Shown here piece by piece: positions 1 through 9,384 of a DNA stretch of 64,000 bases. Origin of the DNA: Myxococcales bacterium (GTDB lineage Bacteria; Myxococcota_A; UBA9042); assembly GCA_947491025.1 (NCBI GenBank), contig CANLIC010000011.1, positions 45,127-109,126 of the forward strand, written 5' to 3'. The notes beneath the pieces were generated by a model. It was given only the letters and a program-made list of their open reading frames with translations. It was not told the origin of the DNA and searched no databases. The position numbers and the translations under genes were made by a program. Positions within the stretch are counted from its first letter, which is position 1; each line of letters opens with the position of its first letter.

Positions 1-1515
1 AGCAAGCTGACCGGCATCGGCAAGGTGAGCGGCACCTGCAAGACGGGGGAGGCGGTCATCGGCGTCGGCGCCGACGGCGTGCTGCAGTGCAAGGCGATGG
101 GCGTCGCTGGCGGCAAGCTCGGCGACCTGACCGGCGGCCTGCTGACCAATGAGTTCAAGACCGTCGCCAAGCCCAACAGCCTGCCGCTCCCGATCCCGGA
201 CAACTCCGGCGCCGAGGCTGCGGCCCTGGCCAACATCCTCGAGACAGGTGCCGTGCAGAGCATCACCGTCATCGTCGAAGTGCAGAACAGCGACCTGTCG
301 AAGGTCCGCATGGTGCTGCTGCCGCCCGAAGACAAAGTCAAAGGCATGACCCTGTGCGACCCGTGCGGTGGCTTGAACGAGAAGTCGTTCGTCGGGGTGT
401 ACCCCACGCAGAACAAGCCCAAAGAGGGTGACCTCGCGGCCTATGTCGGCAAGTCCGCCAAGGGGCTGTGGACGCTCAAGGTGCTGGACACCGGCTTCTG
501 CGTGCCGCAGCTGCCCGGCAACAAGGCGCTCTGCAACCTCGACAATGGCACGGACGGCACCGTGACCAACTTCGAGGTGCAAGTGACGGTGCTGTCGCAA
601 GGCGCGGTCAACGTGCCTGGCACCTTGTACGCCACCGGCTCGTTCGTGATGCCGACCGACCCGGCGCAGCTGCCGGGCTGCAGCATCGCCACCAAGGGCA
701 TGACCTTCTCGGACACCAAGAAGGCCCGCCTCGTCACCTGCGACGGCGCCGATTGGCGAACGGTGGCGTTCCAGCCAGCTTGCGGCAACGCCATCAAGTC
801 GGGCGAAGAGGAGTGCGACGACGGCAATCAAGACAACACCGACGCCTGCACGGACAAGTGCAAGATCGCGGTCTGCGGCGACGGCCATGTGCAAGGTGGC
901 AAAGAGGTCTGCGACGACGGCAACACGCAGAACGGCGACGTCTGCGCTGGAGACTGCAGCAAGATCACAGGCAAGATGTGCAGCAATGGCTCGGGGACCG
1001 ATTGCAACCCGGCAGGCCAGACGCTGGTCGGAACCTCCGCCTTCGTCGATCAGACGCTGCCGGCGGATTGGGTCCAGTGCATGGGCTTCATCAACACCGC
1101 TGGCAACGATGTCGGGCCCAACGCCATGGACAATTGCTTGAAGTCCACCAAGTTGCGGCTGCGCATCTGGGACCAGACCGACAAGCTGCGGGTCGACGTC
1201 TGGATGAGCGGCGTCGGCAACCACGCCAGCTGGTGGAATGGCGGCCAATACTACGGCGGCGGCAACCTGAACATGATTCTGTGCGAGCAGGACATGTGGC
1301 CCTGCAACAACACCTCGCCCTTCTACGGCAGCAGCAACGGCACCTGCGGTGGTGGCTGCGGCGGCTACCCGGCCGGTCAGTGCCTCTCCAACGGCAACGG
1401 CGGCCAGGTCACGGTCAACCCAGGCGGCAACGGCGCTGACGAGCTGACCAAGGGCCCGTGCTACGGCGGCACCAACTACACCACGTACAAGATCGCGGTC
1501 TACAAGCAGCCGTGA
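1..1515 (+). CDS. Secreted protein with P-domain-like region and CDDGN cysteine-rich repeats (5' partial)
   Basis: The frame is open from the first base, so the true start lies upstream of the window; 504 codons are visible. The start of the visible part carries a CKTGEAVIGVGADG pattern like the repeats of secreted collagen-like or tail-type proteins. Residues about 60-200 resemble the P/Homo-B (proprotein convertase) beta-sandwich: 'IPDN' at its start, then GLWTLKVLDTG. Two cysteine-rich repeats follow (GEEECDDGN and GKEVCDDGN), the DUF4215 / Myxococcus cysteine-rich repeat type, common on large surface proteins of myxobacteria. The C-terminus is Gly/Asn/Trp-rich with paired cysteines and no recognised enzyme motif. 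It is probably exported and disulfide-rich, but the signal peptide would be outside the window. The stop overlaps the next gene's GTG start (GTGA), so the two are translationally coupled. No catalytic role can be assigned. Confidence 0.85.
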   Translation, partial: SKLTGIGKVSGTCKTGEAVIGVGADGVLQCKAMGVAGGKLGDLTGGLLTNEFKTVAKPNSLPLPIPDNSGAEAAALANILETGAVQSITVIVEVQNSDLSKVRMVLLPPEDKVKGMTLCDPCGGLNEKSFVGVYPTQNKPKEGDLAAYVGKSAKGLWTLKVLDTGFCVPQLPGNKALCNLDNGTDGTVTNFEVQVTVLSQGAVNVPGTLYATGSFVMPTDPAQLPGCSIATKGMTFSDTKKARLVTCDGADWRTVAFQPACGNAIKSGEEECDDGNQDNTDACTDKCKIAVCGDGHVQGGKEVCDDGNTQNGDVCAGDCSKITGKMCSNGSGTDCNPAGQTLVGTSAFVDQTLPADWVQCMGFINTAGNDVGPNAMDNCLKSTKLRLRIWDQTDKLRVDVWMSGVGNHASWWNGGQYYGGGNLNMILCEQDMWPCNNTSPFYGSSNGTCGGGCGGYPAGQCLSNGNGGQVTVNPGGNGADELTKGPCYGGTNYTTYKIAVYKQP

Positions 1516-4205
1516 GGTGCCGGACGTCGCCGCCGGCCCTTCGCTGGCTTCCCTGCTTGCTGGGGTTGCTCGTAGGCGCCTGTTCGGCAGAGACCGTCAA
1601 GGTCAAGACGGCGGTGGCGGGCTTCGCAGACGCTGGTGGCGACCTCGGCGGCGCCGGCCAGTCTGACGCCGACGTCGGTGGTGGCACGGGTGCCGCAACC
1701 TGCGCCGAGGGCGGCGTCCGTTGCGCGGCCGAGGGCCGTCAGCGCTGCAGCGCCGGGGTGTGGCTCGCAGATCCCTGCACCGCGACGCTCCCGCTTTGCC
1801 ACGACGGCGCTTGCCGTGCCTGCGCACCCGACGCCAGCCGCTGCCAGGGCGAACAGCGCGAGCGCTGCGACGCCGAGGGTGCCTGGCAGCCGGCGCCCTG
1901 CCCGCCAATTCAGCCGGTGTGCCAAGCGGGCGCCTGCCAGCTCTGCGTCCCGGGAGAGATCTTCTGCTCGAGCGATGGCGCAGTGGCAGCGGTGGCGGTC
2001 TGCGCGGCCAGCGGCAAGGACACCGAGTCGCTGGAGCCCTGCCCAGCCGGAGTCGCCTGCAAGGGCGGCCACTGCCAGCTCTGCACGCCGGGCAGCGGCC
2101 GATGCGAGGGCGGCAAGCTGGAGCGTTGCATCACCGCGGGCGACGGCTGGCAGCCCGAGCCCTGCCCCGCCGAGACCCCCTTCTGCGTGGCGGGCGCCTG
2201 CCAGGCCTGCCTGCCCGACACCGTGCGCTGCCAGCCTGACGCTCCTTCGGGCGCCGCCGCGGTGGAGGTTTGCAGCGCCGAGGGCGTGTGGACGCCCAAG
2301 CAGGCCTGCTCCGCATTTGAGGTCTGCGCCGGTGCAGCGTGCAAGGCCTGCGCGCCAGGCAGCACCCGCTGCGTCGGCGGCATGGTCGCCACTTGTGCAG
2401 CGGACGGCAGCGGGTACGGCATCACCGACAATTGCGCCGCGGCTCACCAAGCGTGCGTCGCCGGCGCCTGCACCTGCACGGCGGGCCTCGGCGTCTGTGG
2501 CGCGCCGCTGACCGGGACGTCGACGGCCAAGGCGATCTTGGCCTGCGCTGGGGGCGCCACCAGCAACGTCATGAAGATGTGCGCCATCGATCAGCTCTGC
2601 GCCGGCGGGAGTTGCCTGCCATGCGCACCGATGAGCAGTGCGTGTCTGGGCGATGTCGCTGCGCCCTGCGGCGCGACCGGCTTCGACGGCGCTGCGGGCG
2701 TCGACTGTGGGGCTGCCGGCCAGCGCTGCCAGCAAGGCAGCTGCAAGGCCGCGTGCGAGCCCGACGCCGGCCACCTCGTCGGCTGCGGCGCGAGCGCCTT
2801 CGACCCGCCGCGCTTGGCGGCGGCCAGCGACGAGCCGGCTCCGGCCTCCACGGCGACGCCTGCAATTTTGCACCTGCTGGGCCGCGCCGCCGCTGGGGCG
2901 CCGGCACCGACTTCGCTGTCGTCCGTGGTCGTCGGCGGCCTGAGCGTCGACAAGCCGGGCGGAACTTCGCAGCTCGGCAGCGAGATCGCGCTCTCGCTGC
3001 AGACCTGGAACAAGCTGCCCGCTCAATCGCCGACCGCCAGCGGCCAGGTGCCGCCCATCGCCTTGCAGTGGGGCGGCGGCGGTCGGCTCTTGGTCTCCAC
3101 CGGCAGCGTCGATGGCAGCGACGGCGCCCTGCTCGACCTCATGCCCGTCGCCGCCGGCGGGGATGAGTTCCTTTTGGTAGGCTGGCCGAGTGAAGGCATG
3201 GGCGCCGAAGCGTATGTGGCCATTCTGAACCGCGGCGAGGCGTGTCTCCTCCAGGTCGAGGCGGCGGGGGCGATCCAGCCCTCGCCAGAAGGCGCGCCGG
3301 GCCTCGCCGTGCCCGCCATCGCCGCCGGCGGGACCTGGACTTCGACCCTGCCGGCCGGCGCTGCCCTGGTGCTCATGGCCGGGGTCGAGGCCGACTTGAC
3401 CGGCACATCCATCACCTGCAGTGGCCCGATCGCGGTGCTCAGCGGACACCGCGGGGCGCGCGTACCCCAAGTAGGCACCTGCCAAAAGGCCAAGGGCGCG
3501 GGCCCGGGCAGCGCCGGCGCATGCCTCGGCACTGGGGCCACCTGCGTCCAGGACCTCGACTGCCCGGCGCCTTGCTGCCGCGACGCGCTCGGCAGCGCGC
3601 AGCTGCCGGTCGCCGCGTGGGGCTCGATCTACGTCGTCGCCCGCAGCGCCGCCCGCGGCAAGGCGCCAGACCTGTTGCGCATCGTGGCTGCCTCCGATGC
3701 CACCCTGGTCGTGACCGTGCCACCGCTCGGGCCTCCCAAGCTGCTCGATCGCGGCGAGGCCTTCGACTTGCCGATCGGCCAGGACGTGATGGTGGTAGCC
3801 ACGGGCAAGATCGCGGTGACGCAGCTCCTTGTCGGGCGCGGCGGCACCGGCCTGGGCGACGCTGCCGTCGGCGACCCGGCGATGGCAACCTTGCGCCCGG
3901 TCACGGCCTGGCCGGAGACCTGGCCGGTGGTGGCGCCAGGCGGGTCATTCTCGACCCACCACCTCGCCATCGCCGCGCCGCTCGGCGCCAAAGTCAGCGT
4001 CGACGGCGGCGCCGCCATGACGCTGCTGCCGATCCCGCTGGTCGCCGAACCCAAGGGAACGCCGGAGCTCGTGGCCCAGATGGAGGCGTCCGGCTTTGGC
4101 GCAGCGCGGGTCGCGGTCAGCGCCGGCCCCCACGTCGTGCGGTGCAGCGCGCCTTGCCAGGTCGTCGCCCACGGCTACGGCCCGGCAGCCGGATACGCCG
4201 AATAG
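1512..4205 (+). CDS. Lipoprotein with cysteine-rich modules and C-terminal IgGFc-binding-like domain
   Basis: The GTG at 1512 overlaps the upstream stop and is followed by a basic stretch, a hydrophobic segment and the lipobox LLVGAC, so this start gives a proper lipoprotein signal; starting further upstream would bury it. The mature protein (897 aa in all) opens with a short Ala/Gly/Asp linker. It then carries about eight modules of roughly 40 residues with the pattern C-x-PG-x-x-RC ... C-x-x-G-x-C-x-x-C (to about residue 423). The C-terminal half is cysteine-poor and resembles the N-terminal domain of IgG-Fc-binding/FCGBP-like proteins: IAVLSGHRGARVP, then a cysteine pair, then AAWGSIYVVARS. 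The bacterial members of that family are surface proteins of unknown ligand; antibody binding is not implied. It belongs to a run of four similar genes. Confidence 0.85.
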   Translation: MRCRTSPPALRWLPCLLGLLVGACSAETVKVKTAVAGFADAGGDLGGAGQSDADVGGGTGAATCAEGGVRCAAEGRQRCSAGVWLADPCTATLPLCHDGACRACAPDASRCQGEQRERCDAEGAWQPAPCPPIQPVCQAGACQLCVPGEIFCSSDGAVAAVAVCAASGKDTESLEPCPAGVACKGGHCQLCTPGSGRCEGGKLERCITAGDGWQPEPCPAETPFCVAGACQACLPDTVRCQPDAPSGAAAVEVCSAEGVWTPKQACSAFEVCAGAACKACAPGSTRCVGGMVATCAADGSGYGITDNCAAAHQACVAGACTCTAGLGVCGAPLTGTSTAKAILACAGGATSNVMKMCAIDQLCAGGSCLPCAPMSSACLGDVAAPCGATGFDGAAGVDCGAAGQRCQQGSCKAACEPDAGHLVGCGASAFDPPRLAAASDEPAPASTATPAILHLLGRAAAGAPAPTSLSSVVVGGLSVDKPGGTSQLGSEIALSLQTWNKLPAQSPTASGQVPPIALQWGGGGRLLVSTGSVDGSDGALLDLMPVAAGGDEFLLVGWPSEGMGAEAYVAILNRGEACLLQVEAAGAIQPSPEGAPGLAVPAIAAGGTWTSTLPAGAALVLMAGVEADLTGTSITCSGPIAVLSGHRGARVPQVGTCQKAKGAGPGSAGACLGTGATCVQDLDCPAPCCRDALGSAQLPVAAWGSIYVVARSAARGKAPDLLRIVAASDATLVVTVPPLGPPKLLDRGEAFDLPIGQDVMVVATGKIAVTQLLVGRGGTGLGDAAVGDPAMATLRPVTAWPETWPVVAPGGSFSTHHLAIAAPLGAKVSVDGGAAMTLLPIPLVAEPKGTPELVAQMEASGFGAARVAVSAGPHVVRCSAPCQVVAHGYGPAAGYAE

Positions 4206-4299
4206 GCACGGGGCGGGTAGACCCCATCGCTGGGGAAGAAGTGCTTGAAGTCCGTTGCGAATCGATCCACCCTCGCTCGCAGCTTAGGGGAGGGATCCG

Positions 4300-7200
4300 A
4301 TGAAGACGACCGACAACGGGGCTCTGCGGGGTGGCGATCTGGGCGCGCGAGGCGCGTCTCAGGTAGCCAAAGACAGGCTGGCATTCGGTTGGCCGCTCCT
4401 GTTCACCAGCCTGCTGGCCCTCCACGGCTGCAACGGCGCGGACGATGGCGACTCCGGCAAGAGCGGCGATCCTTCCTTCCAGGGCAAAGCGGCGAGCTGC
4501 CCCGAGGCTGCGCTGCGCTGCCAGGGCCTCCAGGCGCTTGAGACCTGCAGCCAGAACCAGTGGCGCCCGACGGCCTGTGGCGCCGGCACGGTCTGCGAAG
4601 ACGGCGCCTGCCTGCCGCAGATCTGCGAGCCCAACATGGCGATCTGCCTCGGCGAGCTGGGCAGCCCCGGCTCGGTGGCAGTCTGTAGCCCGCGCGGCAC
4701 CTCGCTGTTGCCAGCCACCCTGTGCGCCAGCGGCCACAGCTGCGCCGGCGGCACCTGCGTCCCCGACGCGTGCAAGCCGGGGGCCACCCTCTGCACCGAC
4801 GGCGGCCTCGGCACCTGCCGGGCCGATGGCTCGGGCTTCGACATCGAACCCTGCAGCGCCGGCCTCGCCTGTCACGTCGAGAAGCAAGTGGCCAGCTGCG
4901 TCGCCTTGGCTTGCGCGTCGAACGCCTACGGCTGCGACGGGGCGATCCAGACCCTATGCAACGCCAAGGGCACCCACAGCGAGCAGATCCGGGACTGTGC
5001 CAGCGAAGGCAAGGTCTGTGAGTCCGGCGCGTGCGTCGCGCTCACCTGCGTGCCGGGCGTCGTCGCTTGCGATGGCGCCAAGGTCGCCACATGCAACGCC
5101 GACGCCAAGGGCTGGACCGTGACCACCTGCGCGGCCGGCTTCGGCTGCAAAGAAGGCAGCTGCCAGGCGCAGGTCTGCATCCCCGGCGAGGTCTTCTGCG
5201 CCGACGACCGCCCCGCCACCTGCAACAGCGACGGCTTCGCCTTTGATGCCGCCGCGCCGTGCAGCGATGGCCAATCGTGCAAGCAGGGCGCCTGCGTCGG
5301 CGAGAAGACGACGTGCGGCGACGGCCTCTGCGACGGCAGCGAGGCCAGCGCGTGCCCCGACGACTGCGGCGCGCTGCCCGTGACGACCAAGGTGTTCGAC
5401 GCCCTGTCGGCCACGACGCCGATCAGCAAGCCGAGGGCGCCGAGGGCGCTGACCGCGACGCTGCCACCAGCCTGGACCTCCGGCCGGGCGATGGCGCTGC
5501 ACGGCGGCAAGCTGTTCATCATCGACGCCGACAATGGCGCGCTGGTGGTGATGGACGCCGCCAAGCTGACGATTGAGGCGACCTTGCCCGTCGGCAAGCG
5601 GCCCGAGTCGCTGCTGGTCGGCCCGGACGGCGCGGTCTACGTGTCGGTTCGCGACGAAGCCAAAGTGGTCCGCTTCGCCTATGGCGCCTGGCAGGGCGGC
5701 CAGGGCCTGCCGCTCATCGTCGGCTTCGAGCCCACCGGCATCGCCATGTCGGTCGATGGCAAGGTGCTCTACGTTGCCCTGGGCGGCGAGGACGCGATCG
5801 TCGCCGTCACGCCGGACAAGGGCCAGACCCTGGGCCGTTGGACCGGGGTCTCGCGGCCGCAGTCGCTGCTGGTGCGCGCCGATGGCACCATCATCGCGCT
5901 CGCCGGCCGGGGCGAGGCGCACATCGCGCCGGCGCTGGACTTCACGGTCAAGCTCGAGGAGGTCAAGAAGGGCACGGTGACGCCGCCGCTGATGGGCAGC
6001 TGCACCAGCATCGGCCTGCGCACCTTCAATCCGGTCCCCGTCTGCCGCGACAAGCTGACCATCGAGGCCCGCGGCGCCAACCGCGCCATCGCGGCCACCA
6101 TCGATCCCGAGAAAGGCACGGTGCTCATTTCGCACGTCCTGGTCGCCAATGGCTCGGCCGAGGACGTGCTCGACGCCGCCGGCCTCAAGCCGGTCGACAT
6201 CCCGCAGCCGCCCAAAGTCATCTGCTCGGGCGGCTACGGCAGCACTTGCCACGTCGTGCCGCCGCCACCCGGCAAGCCGCCGTGCGTTGGCGCGCCCGTT
6301 CGCCCCTACGAGGTGACGATCTCGTCCCTGCCGGCATCTGCCTCTGCGCTGGCGCCGATGGTCAAGAACGACAAGGCCATCGTCGACCCAGAGACCGGCC
6401 GCTCGATCCTGACGCGCTTCGACCAGCCGGCCGACATCGTGCACCACCCGACCCATACCCTGGCGCTCATCGCCGGCCGTGGCAGCAACAACGTGCTGGT
6501 GGTCAACACCGCTGCCAGCGACCCGATGCGCTGGCCGCTGGCCGACTTCGCTGTCGGTGCGGGCCCGCGTTCGATCGTCATCGCACCCAAAGGCGACGTC
6601 GCCTACGTGCTCTGCGGCCACGAGTTCAAGGTCCACCGCATCGCGCTCGGACCGCTGCTGGCGTTGGCGCCGACCGGAACCATCCCGACCAACCCCGAGG
6701 CCCTCCCCGAGGTCGCGCCGCTCTTGCTCGGCAGCGAGACGTCGGCAGCCTACGGCGTTGATCCGCTGCCGGCAGACGCCGCTTTGGGCCGCAAGATCTT
6801 CCACTTCGCCCGCAATCCCCGGCTCTCGGGCGCCGGCCGATTCGCCTGCGGCACCTGCCACCGTGAGGGCGAAGAAGATCACACCGTCTGGTTCATCGCT
6901 GAAGGACCGCGGCAGACGCCAGCGCTGGCCGGGCGACTCCACGACACCGCTCCCTTCAACTGGCTCGGCACCAAGTTCAAGCTGGTCGACAACGTCATCA
7001 ACACCACCGCGCGCATGGGCGGCACCGGCTTGCTGCCGCAGGAGTTGACTGCGCTGTCCGCGTTCCTGCTGAAGGGCCTGCAGCCGCCACCCAACCCGAA
7101 CCTCGGTCCCGGCGGCCTGACGGCGCAGCAGATCCAGGGCAAGGCGATCTTTGACGATCCCAAGGTGGAGTGCTCGAAGTGCCACGTGCCTGGCTCAGGC

Positions 7201-7455
7201 ACCGACGGCGCGATGCACGACGTCGGCACCGCCACCGACGTCGAGATCAAGGTCGCGGCCAAGGAGGGCTTGCCGAAGCCGACCTACAACACGCCGTCGT
7301 TGCGAGGCATTTGGTACACGTCGCCCTACTTGCACGATGGCAGCGCCAAGACACTCCACGACGCGCTGAAGAAGACGGCGACCACGATGGGCAAGACCTC
7401 GCACCTGTCGCCGGCCCAGCTCGACGCCTTGGTCGCCTACCTCAAAACCCTGTGA
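4300..7455 (+). CDS. Cysteine-rich lipoprotein fused to YVTN-type beta-propeller and di-haem cytochrome c peroxidase domain
   Basis: An ATG follows a good Shine-Dalgarno (GGGGAGGG, 4287-4294). The N-terminus has a hydrophobic stretch ending LLALHGC, a lipobox. Residues about 60-360 are cysteine-rich modules like those of the upstream gene. Residues about 380-800 form beta-propeller blades with YVTN-like repeats (VGPDGAVYVSV, MSVDGKVLYVALGG, IAPKGDVAYVLCG). Residues about 810-1051 match the bacterial di-haem cytochrome c peroxidase/MauG family. Two c-type haem sites are visible, CGTCH (850-854) and CSKCH (958-962), the latter followed by TYNTPSLRGIWYTSPYLHDG, typical of these enzymes. The expected role is periplasmic or outer-surface redox chemistry: peroxide reduction, or oxidation of a protein or small substrate. 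Propeller plus di-haem fusions are known; the added cysteine-rich lipoprotein front is unusual. The substrate cannot be told. Confidence 0.9.
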   Translation: MKTTDNGALRGGDLGARGASQVAKDRLAFGWPLLFTSLLALHGCNGADDGDSGKSGDPSFQGKAASCPEAALRCQGLQALETCSQNQWRPTACGAGTVCEDGACLPQICEPNMAICLGELGSPGSVAVCSPRGTSLLPATLCASGHSCAGGTCVPDACKPGATLCTDGGLGTCRADGSGFDIEPCSAGLACHVEKQVASCVALACASNAYGCDGAIQTLCNAKGTHSEQIRDCASEGKVCESGACVALTCVPGVVACDGAKVATCNADAKGWTVTTCAAGFGCKEGSCQAQVCIPGEVFCADDRPATCNSDGFAFDAAAPCSDGQSCKQGACVGEKTTCGDGLCDGSEASACPDDCGALPVTTKVFDALSATTPISKPRAPRALTATLPPAWTSGRAMALHGGKLFIIDADNGALVVMDAAKLTIEATLPVGKRPESLLVGPDGAVYVSVRDEAKVVRFAYGAWQGGQGLPLIVGFEPTGIAMSVDGKVLYVALGGEDAIVAVTPDKGQTLGRWTGVSRPQSLLVRADGTIIALAGRGEAHIAPALDFTVKLEEVKKGTVTPPLMGSCTSIGLRTFNPVPVCRDKLTIEARGANRAIAATIDPEKGTVLISHVLVANGSAEDVLDAAGLKPVDIPQPPKVICSGGYGSTCHVVPPPPGKPPCVGAPVRPYEVTISSLPASASALAPMVKNDKAIVDPETGRSILTRFDQPADIVHHPTHTLALIAGRGSNNVLVVNTAASDPMRWPLADFAVGAGPRSIVIAPKGDVAYVLCGHEFKVHRIALGPLLALAPTGTIPTNPEALPEVAPLLLGSETSAAYGVDPLPADAALGRKIFHFARNPRLSGAGRFACGTCHREGEEDHTVWFIAEGPRQTPALAGRLHDTAPFNWLGTKFKLVDNVINTTARMGGTGLLPQELTALSAFLLKGLQPPPNPNLGPGGLTAQQIQGKAIFDDPKVECSKCHVPGSGTDGAMHDVGTATDVEIKVAAKEGLPKPTYNTPSLRGIWYTSPYLHDGSAKTLHDALKKTATTMGKTSHLSPAQLDALVAYLKTL

Positions 7456-7495
7456 ACCACGCGGAGTTGACGCTCTGACGAACGGCCCACGGAGA

Positions 7496-9181
7496 ATGGA
7501 GGCGGCGGTTTTGCCGAACCGAGGCCTGCCGACGACGCGCGGCCTGCGTTCCGGCCGTTGGGCGACACCTGGCAGCGCCACCCACGCCGTCCTCTTGCTC
7601 GGCTGCCTGCTCCAGGCGGCCTGCGGCCTCATGTCGGGCGCGACGGCGCCGGCGATCGCGTTCGGCGGCGGCGACGCGCGGTTGCCCGGGGCCGCCGACA
7701 GCATCGGAGACGCACCGGTCGTCGAGGACCGCGACGCGGAAGTCGTCGGCGCGGACGGCGGGCCCGACGCCGATGCGCAAGACGCAGCGCCGCTGCCCGA
7801 GGACACCTCGAGTGTGAGCGACGGCGCGGGCGAGGACGTGGGGACGGGCGAGACGGAGACCCATGGCTCCGGGGACGCCGACGACGGGACTGAGGTGGAG
7901 GAAGTCGACGACGTCGACAAAGACTCCGACCCGGACTCCGACCCCGACGCCAACGTAGACCCCGACTCCGTCCTCGATGCCATCGCCGACGCCGACCTCG
8001 ACGCAAGCGCAGACGGCGGCCTCGACGCCAACCTCGACGCCAACGCCGACGGCGGCCTCGATGCCAACCTCGACGCCAACGCCGACGGTGGCCTCGATGC
8101 CAACCTCGACGCCGGTCCTGCCTGGCCGCCGACGGCCCAGGCCCTGAGCAGCTGCAAGGGCAAAGACGGACAGAAAGCCTGCAGCGTCGATGGCAAGCTG
8201 CGCCTGGAGTGCATGCTGGGCGCCTGGACGCCGATGTTTCACTGCGGCTTTGGCGTCTGCCAGGCGACCCAGCCCAAGAGCGGGCCACCCTTGCTCTCGT
8301 GTTCCGTTCCCGAAACCGCCCACCCGCAGCTCGCGGCGGCGTGCGCGCAACTGCTGCCGTGTGTGGCGCCCAACCTCGGGCTGCAGGCGTGCATGCGGGC
8401 CGCGTTGGCGCCAGACCTGGTCGGCATGGACGTCCAGACCGGAGCGCTGCTCGACCCGGCGCACGCCGCGCTGGCGGGGCTGTTGCCCCATGCCGCTTGC
8501 GTCGCGAACGCCTCGGGGTGTGCCGCAGTCGCGGCTTGCCTCGGCGGCGTGGCCTGTCCAAGCGGGCCGAGTCAGGGCTGCCAAGAGGCGATGGCATATC
8601 ACTGCCATGGCGGCGTAGCGCTGCCGATGGGCTGCGCCAAGCACGGCGCGATCTGCACCGTCGTCGAAGGCGCGCCGCGCTGCCTGCTCGACGCCCCTTG
8701 CCCGGCGGGCGACGTCAGCGAGTGCAACGACAAGGTGGCCACCGCCTGCTTGCAGACCCCGACCGGCCTGCGAGCGGTCAAGCACGACTGCGGCGCCTCA
8801 AGCCAGAACTGCAAGGCCGGGGTGGCAGCCAGCGGCAACCCGGCGGCGGCCTGTAGCGGAAGCCTCGCCTGCCCGGGCGCCGGCGTACCGGCCTGTGACG
8901 GCGGCGCACTCGCGTTGTGTCAGGGCAACTCCCTGGTCGTCACCACCTGCCCAGCCGGGGAGATCTGCCTGTTCGAGGAGGATACCGGTCTACAGGGGCC
9001 GACCTGCGCGCCGTTCTCCACTTGCCCGAAGGTGGTGTGCAGCCAGGCCGGCAGCTGCACCTTTGCTGCGCGCTGCGAAGGTACCGAGGTCTTCTACTGC
9101 GAGCTCGGCCAGCCGCGGCGCTACGACTGCAAGGCGATCGGCAAGTCGTGTGGCGGCGGTGCGGTACCGCGCTGCAATTGA
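7496..9181 (+). CDS. Lipoprotein with Asp/Ala/Gly-rich repeat stalk and cysteine-rich C-terminus
   Basis: The start is the ATG at 7496 with GGAG immediately upstream (short spacing; no better in-frame start precedes the signal). LLLGCLLQAACG provides a lipobox near residue 44. The next 165 residues are strongly acidic and low in complexity (runs of D, A, G, E, S), ending in an almost perfect 12-residue repeat GGLDANLDANAD. This probably forms an extended, cation-binding stalk away from the membrane. From about residue 215 the protein becomes cysteine-rich, with spaced C...C pairs reminiscent of the two preceding genes but without their strict module. It is the last of four same-strand surface-protein genes. 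No enzyme motif was recognised. Confidence 0.8.
   Translation: MEAAVLPNRGLPTTRGLRSGRWATPGSATHAVLLLGCLLQAACGLMSGATAPAIAFGGGDARLPGAADSIGDAPVVEDRDAEVVGADGGPDADAQDAAPLPEDTSSVSDGAGEDVGTGETETHGSGDADDGTEVEEVDDVDKDSDPDSDPDANVDPDSVLDAIADADLDASADGGLDANLDANADGGLDANLDANADGGLDANLDAGPAWPPTAQALSSCKGKDGQKACSVDGKLRLECMLGAWTPMFHCGFGVCQATQPKSGPPLLSCSVPETAHPQLAAACAQLLPCVAPNLGLQACMRAALAPDLVGMDVQTGALLDPAHAALAGLLPHAACVANASGCAAVAACLGGVACPSGPSQGCQEAMAYHCHGGVALPMGCAKHGAICTVVEGAPRCLLDAPCPAGDVSECNDKVATACLQTPTGLRAVKHDCGASSQNCKAGVAASGNPAAACSGSLACPGAGVPACDGGALALCQGNSLVVTTCPAGEICLFEEDTGLQGPTCAPFSTCPKVVCSQAGSCTFAARCEGTEVFYCELGQPRRYDCKAIGKSCGGGAVPRCN
8012..8113 (+). repeat. Tandem 36-bp in-frame coding repeat
   Basis: Three copies of a 36-base unit (8012-8047, 8048-8083 and a partial third from 8084) encode GGLDANLDANAD. 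The first two differ at about one synonymous position. Being a multiple of three, copy-number change would lengthen or shorten the lipoprotein stalk without a frameshift. Confidence 0.85.
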
Positions 9182-9334
9182 TGCCGAGGCTGGCAACACC
9201 AGATCACGCCATGGTGCCGACCGCGGCGGGCGGGGCAAGGCGCGGAGGCGCGAAGGCGCAGCGATGGCAGAGCGATTGCAAGCCTGAGTGACGTAGCCGC
9301 TGCCGTCCTGGACAAGCCAGCATCGGGCCGAAGT

Positions 9335-9353
9335 CCACGGATTCGGTCCGTGG
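9335..9353. terminator. Hairpin between convergent genes (candidate bidirectional terminator)
   Basis: A perfect 7-bp inverted repeat, CCACGGA / TCCGTGG, flanks a TTCGG loop in the 203-bp gap between two convergent lipoprotein genes. There is no T-run on either side, so intrinsic termination is plausible but not certain. The rest of 9182-9384 holds no credible gene. Confidence 0.35.
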
Positions 9354-9384
9354 CGCGGACAGGGCCTCGCCTGGAGTCGTTGCG

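Noticed and set aside
1500..3485. A 661-residue reading frame on the minus strand, and similar long antisense frames elsewhere (4954-7185, 11851-13428, 54761-57610)
   Set aside because: They lie over well-supported genes, are Arg/Ala/Gly-rich and match no family; long antisense frames are expected at this GC content.
7990..8120. CRISPR array
   Set aside because: The repeats are contiguous 36-bp in-frame coding units without spacers.
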